Assembly: GCA_945876925.1 (NCBI GenBank)
Contig: CAMCQD010000125.1
Location: 1-5,841, forward strand
Source of the DNA: an uncultured Dermatophilus sp.
Lineage (GTDB): Bacteria > Actinomycetota > Actinomycetes > Actinomycetales > Dermatophilaceae
Direction of reading: 5' to 3'
DNA: 5,841 nucleotides
Shown here: piece after piece, positions 1 through 5,841 of the stretch
Layout of the letters: each line of letters begins with the position of its first letter
Numbering within the stretch: the stretch's first letter is position 1
Translations under genes and position numbers: made by a program
Notes under the pieces: generated by a model
Told to the model about the DNA's origin: nothing
What the model saw: only the letters and a program-made list of their open reading frames with translations
Database searches by the model: none

Positions 1-1
1 C

Positions 2-451
2 GATCCGCACAACGCCGATCCGCGGTTCGCCCGGGTCCGGGTGCGCCGCCTGCTGGCCCGCGCCGAGACCGATCTCGGGCCGGGGGTGAGCGCGGCGCTG
101 GCCCGCTCGGCGATGCTGCTGCGCGCCGACGCGGACGCGCTGGACGCCCAGGCCGGCCAGGCGGTTTCCCGGCTGGGCGCGGGACCGTGGCAGGTTCAGG
201 ACCTGGCCGCGCTGAACCCGGCTGTGCGGGGACGGGTGTGGCGGCTGCTCGCCCAGCGGGCGGGGGTGCCCGCCGGGGCGCTCGGCCAGGGCCACGTCGC
301 CGCTGCCGACCGGCTGATCACCCGGTGGAGCGGCCAGGGCCCGGTGCATCTGCCCGGTGCCTTCACCGTCTGGCGCTCGGGGGCAGCTATCGTCCTGGCC
401 GCTCCCGCGGGACCGGGTGAGCCCGCCTCCGGGCCGGTGCCCCGCGCGTAG
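2..451 (+). CDS. tilS: tRNA(Ile)-lysidine synthetase TilS, C-terminal part (5' end outside window)
   Basis: TilS attaches lysine to C34 of the CAU-anticodon tRNA-Ile in the cytoplasm, using ATP, so that the tRNA reads AUA instead of AUG. The frame is open from base 2 and gives 149 residues. It opens with DPHNADPRFARVRVRRLL, the actinobacterial TilS signature just after the N-terminal ATP-pyrophosphatase domain, followed by the helical block with GPGVSAALARSA (about residues 24-37). Near the end comes ITRWSGQGPVHLPGAFTVW, typical of the family's C-terminus. The catalytic P-loop (SGGxDS) lies upstream of the window and cannot be checked. The stop is TAG at 449-451. Placement directly before hpt is common in actinobacteria. 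An in-frame GTG at 41 is an internal valine, not a start, because homology continues upstream of it. No truncation or frameshift is visible in the part present. Confidence 0.9.
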   Translation, partial: DPHNADPRFARVRVRRLLARAETDLGPGVSAALARSAMLLRADADALDAQAGQAVSRLGAGPWQVQDLAALNPAVRGRVWRLLAQRAGVPAGALGQGHVAAADRLITRWSGQGPVHLPGAFTVWRSGAAIVLAAPAGPGEPASGPVPRA

Positions 452-489
452 GGCGGGGGCGGAGCCCGCGCGGAGCCAGGCCCCCGCCC
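451..489 (+). terminator. Candidate hairpin terminator after tilS
   Basis: A perfect 10-bp inverted repeat, GGGCGGGGGC (451-460) and GCCCCCGCCC (480-489), encloses a 19-nt loop. The left arm starts on the last base of the tilS stop codon. No T-run follows, so it is not a classical intrinsic terminator. U-tract-poor hairpins after genes are often proposed as terminators in high-GC actinobacteria. Assignment as a terminator is inference. Confidence 0.45.
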
Positions 490-568
490 AGCCGGATGGT
501 CAATACCGCCGGATACCAGGGCGGCCCGCTCCTTTGCCCGGACGCACTGCCCGGGCAGGGGGACCACC

Positions 569-588
569 CCGGCCTGCCAGCAGGCCGG
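569..588 (+). repeat. Compact inverted repeat, 8-bp stem with 4-nt loop
   Basis: CCGGCCTG (569-576) pairs perfectly with CAGGCCGG (581-588) around the loop CCAG. The bases after it contain no T-run. It may be part of the tilS terminator region or of the hpt leader. Its function is unknown. Confidence 0.5.
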
Positions 589-609
589 AATCGGGTTGAA
601 TGGACAGCG

Positions 610-661
610 CGCGAGCCGGGCCGGTGCCGCAGCGGTCCGCGCGGTCCCGGCCCGGCTCGCG
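610..661 (+). repeat. Large inverted repeat, 15-bp perfect stem, in the hpt leader
   Basis: The arms 610-624 (starting CGCGAGCC) and 647-661 (ending GGCTCGCG) are perfectly complementary over 15 bp. The loop can itself close a further 4 bp (627-630 with 641-644) after two imperfect positions. It lies 59 bases before the hpt start. By a rough hand estimate for a region this short and this GC-rich, a 15-bp perfect pair is expected by chance only about once in a thousand such regions. It could be a terminator for upstream transcription, an attenuator arm or an operator for a dimeric regulator. Sequence alone does not separate these. Confidence 0.6.
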
Positions 662-720
662 TGAGGCCGGCGGCCCCCGGGGACCGGCCCTGGCGGGAAC
701 CCTGACGACGAGGAGACACG

Positions 721-1275
721 GTGGACGCATCGCATGTGCCAGGCGATCTGGAGAAGATCCTGCTCACCGAGCAGCAGATCCTGGACCGCCTGGATGACAT
801 CGCCCAGGAGATCTGGGCCGGCTACCACGACAAGGATGTGCTGCTAGTCGGCGTGCTCAAGGGCGCGGTGCTGGTGATGGCCGATCTCATGCGGGCGCTG
901 CCCGGCTCGGTGCCGATGGACTGGATGGCGGTGTCGTCCTACGGCTCCGGGACCAAATCCTCCGGCGTGGTCCGCATTCTCAAGGACCTTGACACCGACA
1001 TCACCGGAAAGCACGTGATCATCGTCGAGGACATCATCGACTCCGGCCTGACCCTGAGCTGGATCATCGCGAATCTGCGCTCGCGTTCGCCGGCCTCGGT
1101 CGAAGTGTGCGCCCTGCTGCGCAAGCCCGAGGCGGCCAAGACGGCAGTCGATGTCAAGTACGTCGGTTTCGACATCCCCAACGAATTCGTCGTCGGGTAC
1201 GGCCTCGATTACGCCGAGCACTACCGCAATCTGCGCTGCCTGGCGACCCTGGCCCGGCACGTCTACGAGCAGTGA
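721..1275 (+). CDS. hpt: Hypoxanthine(-guanine) phosphoribosyltransferase
   Basis: Hpt is a cytoplasmic purine-salvage enzyme that converts hypoxanthine (and usually guanine) plus PRPP to IMP or GMP. The product is 184 residues, normal for a bacterial type I phosphoribosyltransferase. Visible motifs in order: LKGA (46-49, loop I), SSYGSGTKSSG (72-82, flexible catalytic loop), the PRPP-binding IVEDIIDSGLT with the acidic pair E103/D104 (101-111), LLRKPE (132-137) and GFDIPNEFVVGYGLDY (149-164, purine-binding side). It resembles the mycobacterial enzyme closely over its whole length. I chose GTG at 721 because GAGGAG lies five bases upstream and homology begins within about ten residues. It stands alone between two non-coding gaps, so it may be transcribed independently of both tilS and ftsH. 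Substrate preference cannot be read from the sequence. Confidence 0.95.
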   Translation: MDASHVPGDLEKILLTEQQILDRLDDIAQEIWAGYHDKDVLLVGVLKGAVLVMADLMRALPGSVPMDWMAVSSYGSGTKSSGVVRILKDLDTDITGKHVIIVEDIIDSGLTLSWIIANLRSRSPASVEVCALLRKPEAAKTAVDVKYVGFDIPNEFVVGYGLDYAEHYRNLRCLATLARHVYEQ

Positions 1276-1315
1276 GCAGCGCGGCGGGAACTACCGGGCC
1301 GGTTCGCCGCGTTGC
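1276..1315 (+). terminator. Candidate hairpin terminator directly after hpt
   Basis: GCAGCGCGGCG (1276-1286), starting on the first base after the hpt TGA, pairs with 1305-1315 (CGCCGCGTTGC) over 11 bp, with one G-T wobble at 1279/1312. The 18-nt loop can form a small inner stem (1293-1296 with 1300-1303, ACCG/CGGT). No T-run follows. Position and stem length suggest a terminator or an mRNA 3'-end stabiliser. The assignment is inference. Confidence 0.5.
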
Positions 1316-1359
1316 CCCCAGCAGATCGCCGCACTGCGGGTATCTGCGCACAAGCCGGG

Positions 1360-1388
1360 TCAGGGTGGCCCGGTGCCCGTAGTACCGT
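1360..1388 (+). promoter_or_regulatory. Weak candidate promoter for the ftsH-fol operon
   Basis: TACCGT at 1383-1388 fits the actinobacterial housekeeping -10 pattern TANNNT. The -35 position 17 bases upstream (1360-1365, TCAGGG) matches the TTGACA consensus poorly. A promoter is expected in this gap because hpt appears to be terminated just upstream and ftsH starts an overlapping gene run. The exact site is a guess. Confidence 0.22.
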
Positions 1389-1456
1389 CGGATCGTTGCC
1401 GTAGGTAGCTGCGCGGACGAGTCCTGCGGCCGTTGTGCGTACTGCACGGACCAACC

Positions 1457-1491
1457 AGGAAGGACGGGGCGGGCCGCCTCGACAGCGATTG

Positions 1492-1494
<3 letters not shown>
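1457..1494 (+). promoter_or_regulatory. ftsH ribosome-binding region: Shine-Dalgarno, hairpin, then ATG
   Basis: A strong purine Shine-Dalgarno sequence, AGGAAGGA (1457-1464), lies 27 bases before the ftsH ATG at 1492, too far for normal use. The 17 bases directly after it (1465-1481) can fold into a 7-bp stem, CGGGGCG with CGCCTCG, with one G-T wobble and a GGC loop. Folded, the stem would leave 10 unpaired bases between the Shine-Dalgarno and the ATG. No start codon lies at normal distance from AGGAAGGA in any frame that continues into a gene. No other good Shine-Dalgarno precedes 1492. The pairing is seen; its role in translation is inferred. Confidence 0.4.
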
Positions 1495-3484
<1,990 letters not shown>

Positions 3485-3501
<17 letters not shown>

Positions 3502-4138
3502 TGACACCTGGGCCCCGGGAGCGCTTACCGAGGATGGCCCGCTGACCGGGGCGGCGACCGCCCGGGCCGGGGCCGACCTGCCGCGGATCGAGGCGGCGGT
3601 GCGCGAGATCCTGTACGCCATCGGCGAGGACCCGGACCGGGAAGGCCTGGCGGACACCCCGGCCCGGGTCGCGCGCGCGTATCAGGAGATCTTCGGCGGC
3701 ATGTGGATGAGCCCCCGGGACGCCCTGACGGTGACGTTCGACGTGGATCACGCCGAACTCGTCCTCGTCAAGGACATCGACGTGCACAGCACCTGCGAGC
3801 ATCACCTGGTGCCCTTCCACGGGGTCGCGCACGTGGGCTATATCCCGGGTAAGGACGGGCGGGTCACCGGGCTGAGCAAGATCGCCCGGCTGGTCGACGT
3901 CTTCGCACGCCGCCCCCAGGTGCAGGAACGGCTCACGGGCCAGGTCGCCGACGCCCTCCAGGAGGTGCTGCAGCCGCGCGGGGTGATCGTGGTGGTCGAA
4001 TGCGAGCACCTGTGCATGTCGATGCGCGGGGTACGCAAGCCGGGGGCGCTCACGGTGACCTCTGCGGTGCGCGGGCAGCTGCGCTCCCCGGCGACCCGGG
4101 CGGAGGCAATGGAACTCATCTTCGGGAGCCGGCGGTGA
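3485..4138 (+). CDS. folE: GTP cyclohydrolase I (type IA, zinc-dependent)
   Basis: FolE opens the GTP purine ring to give 7,8-dihydroneopterin triphosphate and formate, the first committed step of folate synthesis, as a cytoplasmic homodecamer. The product is 217 residues. Residues 1-31 are a variable N-terminal extension; the fold starts at about RIEAAVREILYAIGEDP (34-50). Zinc ligands are C104 and H107 in STCEHH and C177 in EHLCMSMRG. Probable catalytic histidines are H106 and H175. HVGYIPG (116-122), GLSKIARLVD (129-138), RPQVQERLT (143-151) and QPRGV (163-167) are all intact. It closely resembles mycobacterial FolE. I chose ATG at 3485 because GGGG at 3473-3476 lies eight bases upstream. 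An in-frame ATG at 3461 with a weaker GGAG (3448-3451) is a possible alternative and would lengthen the overlap with ftsH. The 17-base overlap implies co-transcription and probable translational coupling. Confidence 0.95.
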
Positions 4139-4144
4139 ACGCCG
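4124..4144 (+). promoter_or_regulatory. folE/folP junction element: Shine-Dalgarno plus hairpin with GTGAA loop
   Basis: GGGAG (4124-4128) lies six bases before the folP GTG at 4135, which overlaps the folE TGA at 4136-4138. CGGCG (4130-4134) and CGCCG (4140-4144) can form a 5-bp stem with GTGAA, the overlapping start and stop, as its loop. The same architecture recurs at 5032-5052. The pairing is seen; a role in termination-reinitiation is inferred. Confidence 0.5.
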
Positions 4145-5046
4145 CGATCAGCGCCATCACCGCCCCCGAGGCGGTGACCCGGCAGCAGACCGGGGTGCCC
4201 GCCACCCTCATCATGGGCGTCGTCAACGTCACCCCCGACTCGTTCAGCGACGGCGGGGCCTGGTTCGGCGAGGACGACGCGGTCGCCCACGGCCTCCTGC
4301 TGGCCGGGCAGGGCGCGGCCATCGTGGACGTAGGCGGGGAGTCGACCCGGCCCGGGGCGGCACGGCCCAGCGAGGCCGAGGAGCTGCGCCGGGTCGTGCC
4401 GGTCGTGCGCCGGCTGGCCGCGGCCGGCCTGGTCGTCTCCGCCGACACCATGCGTGCCAGCGTGGCCCGGGCGGCGCTGGAGGCCGGGGCCGCGATCATC
4501 AATGACGTCAGCGGCGGGCAGGCTGATCCTCAGATGGCGCCGCTGATCGCCTCGGCCGGAGTCCCGTTCGTGCTCATGCACTGGCGCGGGCACAGCGCCA
4601 CCATGCAGTCCGGTGAGCTGACCAGGTACGACGACGTGGTCAGCGAGGTGTGCGCCGAGCTGCTCACCCGGGTGGAGGCCATGACCGCCGCCGGGGTGGA
4701 TCCCGGGCAGATCATCCTCGACCCCGGGCTCGGGTTCTCCAAGACCGCCGGGCACAACTGGCAGCTGCTCGCCCGCCTGGACGAGGTAGCCGGGCTGGGC
4801 TACCCGGTTCTGCTGGGGGCTTCCCGCAAGCGCTTCCTCGGCCGGATCGACCGGGCCGCGGACGGCACCGAGGCACCCCCGGGCGACCGGGATGCCGCCA
4901 CCGCCGCCACCAGCCTGCTCGCGGCCCAGGCCGGGGCGTGGTGCGTGCGGGTGCACGATGTGCTTCCCACGCTGGCCGCCCTGCGGGTGGAGGCGGCTAC
5001 CCGGGCGGCCGCCGCGCCGGCACCGCCTGCGGGGAGCGGCCGGTGA
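4135..5046 (+). CDS. folP: Dihydropteroate synthase
   Basis: FolP condenses 6-hydroxymethyl-dihydropterin pyrophosphate with p-aminobenzoate to give 7,8-dihydropteroate. It is the target of sulfonamides and works in the cytoplasm as a TIM-barrel homodimer. The product is 303 residues, slightly long for the family because of a ~23-residue N-terminal lead and an Ala/Pro-rich tail from about 286. Motifs: MGVVNVTPDSFSDGG (27-41), GGESTRPG (67-74), SADT with D104 (102-105), INDVSGG (122-128), DPGLGFSK (196-203), GASRKRF (228-234) and RVHDV (272-276). All pterin- and substrate-binding segments are present. The start is GTG at 4135, which overlaps the folE stop by four bases (GTGA) with GGGAG six bases upstream. 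A longer frame reaching back to 4000 lies inside folE and is not needed. I see none of the insertions usually linked to sulfonamide resistance. Confidence 0.95.
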   Translation: MNAAISAITAPEAVTRQQTGVPATLIMGVVNVTPDSFSDGGAWFGEDDAVAHGLLLAGQGAAIVDVGGESTRPGAARPSEAEELRRVVPVVRRLAAAGLVVSADTMRASVARAALEAGAAIINDVSGGQADPQMAPLIASAGVPFVLMHWRGHSATMQSGELTRYDDVVSEVCAELLTRVEAMTAAGVDPGQIILDPGLGFSKTAGHNWQLLARLDEVAGLGYPVLLGASRKRFLGRIDRAADGTEAPPGDRDAATAATSLLAAQAGAWCVRVHDVLPTLAALRVEAATRAAAAPAPPAGSGR

Positions 5047-5052
5047 ACGGCT
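5032..5052 (+). promoter_or_regulatory. folP/folB junction element: Shine-Dalgarno plus hairpin with GTGAA loop
   Basis: GGGAG (5032-5036) lies six bases before the GTG at 5043, which overlaps the folP TGA at 5044-5046. GGCCG (5038-5042) can pair with CGGCT (5048-5052), four Watson-Crick pairs plus an outer G-U, leaving GTGAA as the loop. It matches the folE/folP junction at 17 of 21 positions, and the four differences preserve the pairing. Confidence 0.5.
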
Positions 5053-5841
5053 CCGGCTGGTCGCCTGAGACCGGGGACACCATCTTCATCCACGGCGTGC
5101 GGGCCCTGGGCACCCACGGGGTGCTCGCCTCCGAGCATGCCGTGCCGCAGCCGTTCGAGGTTGATCTTGAGCTGCTGGTCGATCTGACCGCGGCCGCCGC
5201 CAGCGATGACCTGGGCGCGACGGCGGATTACGCGCAGGCCGCCGCCACCGCCGTCGCCGTGATCGAGGGGGAGCACGCCGACCTCATCGAGGTGCTCGCC
5301 GCCCGGATCGCCGATGCCGTCCTCGCCGGGGAGCTGGTCGAGCAGGTGCGGGTGCGGGTCCGCAAGCCGCAGGCACCCGTGGGGGTCCCGTTCACCGACG
5401 TCGGGGTGACGCTGACCCGGCGGGATGTGCGCACCGCGGTGGTCGCCCTCGGCGCTAATGAGGGTGATGCGGCCGTCACGCTGGCCCGGGCCGCGGGCGG
5501 GCTGCGCGCGCTGCCGCGTACCCGGGTGCGGGCGCTCTCCCCGCTATTCCTCACCGATCCGGTCGGCGGTCCGCAGCAGCCGCCGTACCTCAACGCGGTG
5601 GCCGTGCTGGACACCACGCTCCGCCCGGCCGGGCTGATGCGGCTGCTGCACGAGATCGAGGACCGCGCCGGGCGGGTGCGCACCGTGCGCTGGGGCCCGC
5701 GCACGCTCGACCTCGACCTCGTGCAATACGGGGATCCGCTGGCCGGCACCGATGTCGTGACCGGGGCCGGGCAGGACACCGGCGACGCCCTCGTGCTGCC
5801 GCATCCGCGGGCGGCCGGGCGCGCTTTCGTGCTCGCGCCCT
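5043..5841 (+). CDS. folB-folK: Bifunctional dihydroneopterin aldolase / 6-hydroxymethyl-dihydropterin pyrophosphokinase (3' end outside window)
   Basis: One continuous frame gives 266 residues before the window ends. Residues about 13-126 are FolB, which cleaves dihydroneopterin to 6-hydroxymethyl-dihydropterin and glycolaldehyde: FIHGVRALGTHGVL (15-28), E31 and Q36, DY (62-63), LIE (81-83) and the catalytic-lysine motif RKPQAP (K108). After a linker of only a few residues (LTRRDVR), residues about 131-266 are FolK, which transfers pyrophosphate from ATP: ALGANEGD (135-142), SPLFLTDPVGG (166-176), NAV (184-186), RWGPRTLDLDL with Mg ligands D223/D225 (216-226), LPHPR (252-256) and RAFVLAP (260-266). 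Reaching RAFVLAP means only the last few dozen residues are missing. The start is GTG at 5043, overlapping the folP stop by four bases with GGGAG six bases upstream. FolB-FolK fusions are known in other bacteria. A separate folK start at GTG 5427 is possible but has no clear ribosome-binding site. Confidence 0.92.
   Translation, partial: MNGSGWSPETGDTIFIHGVRALGTHGVLASEHAVPQPFEVDLELLVDLTAAAASDDLGATADYAQAAATAVAVIEGEHADLIEVLAARIADAVLAGELVEQVRVRVRKPQAPVGVPFTDVGVTLTRRDVRTAVVALGANEGDAAVTLARAAGGLRALPRTRVRALSPLFLTDPVGGPQQPPYLNAVAVLDTTLRPAGLMRLLHEIEDRAGRVRTVRWGPRTLDLDLVQYGDPLAGTDVVTGAGQDTGDALVLPHPRAAGRAFVLAP

Larger units (their letters stand above)
452..720 (+). other. tilS-hpt intergenic region / structured hpt leader
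   Basis: This non-coding stretch of 269 bases has 57 A/T bases by hand count, so about 79% GC, and no open frame in it looks like a gene. It contains the tilS-end hairpin and several further inverted repeats: a 10-bp palindrome at 548-557, a compact hairpin at 569-588, a large hairpin at 610-661 and a six-pair repeat at 665-689. I see no convincing -35/-10 promoter pair, although the length suggests hpt has its own promoter here. The hpt ribosome-binding site, GAGGAG at 710-715, sits five bases before the GTG start. Confidence 0.6.

Noticed and set aside
491..514. Direct repeat GCCGGAT (491-497 and 508-514) as regulator half-sites
   Set aside because: Seven bases of GC-rich sequence repeated twice is weak, and I recognise no regulator with this site.
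548..557. Palindrome TGCCCGGGCA
   Set aside because: A ten-base palindrome of mostly G and C is expected at this composition, and it cannot form a hairpin with a proper loop.
596..601. TTGAAT as a -35 or -10 element for hpt
   Set aside because: No matching partner element lies at 16-18 bases, and the expected -10 position falls in the large GC hairpin.
196..828. Minus-strand frames across the tilS-hpt gap
   Set aside because: They are Arg/Pro/Gly/Ala-rich shadow translations of GC-rich DNA that run into tilS and hpt, with no domain seen.
1435..1491. Upstream GTG start for ftsH (19 extra residues)
   Set aside because: The added residues are polar and do not resemble FtsH N-termini, and no Shine-Dalgarno precedes the GTG. 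MNVKK at 1492 matches the family start.
3838..4956. A 372-residue minus-strand open frame across folE and folP
   Set aside because: It has the same antisense GC-phase artefact, with Gly/Pro/His-rich composition and two certain genes opposite it.

Overview
The window is chromosomal housekeeping DNA from a high-GC Gram-positive bacterium (Actinomycetota). The signs are strongly GC-biased third codon positions, GTG starts, and proteins that resemble mycobacterial and streptomycete homologues along their whole length (FtsH, Hpt and FolE most clearly). The genus cannot be told from this sequence. The gene order tilS - hpt - ftsH - folE - folP - folB/folK, all on the + strand, is a familiar actinobacterial arrangement.

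Layout. Bases 2-451 are the C-terminal part of tilS (tRNA-Ile lysidine synthetase), cut by the window edge. Bases 452-720 are a non-coding gap of about 79% GC by hand count. It is packed with inverted repeats, the largest a 15-bp perfect arm pair at 610-661. hpt (721-1275, purine salvage) follows, and a hairpin begins directly after its stop codon. A second gap (1276-1491) carries that hairpin, a weak promoter candidate and an unusual ribosome-binding region. ftsH (1492-3501) encodes the membrane AAA+ zinc protease. folE (3485-4138), folP (4135-5046) and a folB-folK fusion (from 5043, cut at the right edge) follow. Each overlaps its upstream neighbour, so ftsH-folE-folP-folBK is almost certainly one transcript.

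How the genes work together. FolE converts GTP to dihydroneopterin triphosphate. The FolB domain makes 6-hydroxymethyl-dihydropterin from dihydroneopterin and the FolK domain pyrophosphorylates it. FolP joins the product to p-aminobenzoate to give dihydropteroate. Hpt supplies IMP/GMP, and so indirectly the GTP used by FolE. TilS and FtsH are unrelated housekeeping functions (tRNA decoding, membrane protein quality control) that travel with this cluster in many actinobacteria.

I see no mobile element, CRISPR array, RNA gene or new protein system. The most interesting signals are in the RNA. The folE/folP and folP/folB junctions carry near-identical 21-base elements whose only four differences form two compensating base pairs of a hairpin with the overlapping GTGA in its loop. 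ftsH has a strong Shine-Dalgarno sequence separated from its ATG by a foldable hairpin. The hpt leader has competing GC-rich pairings.
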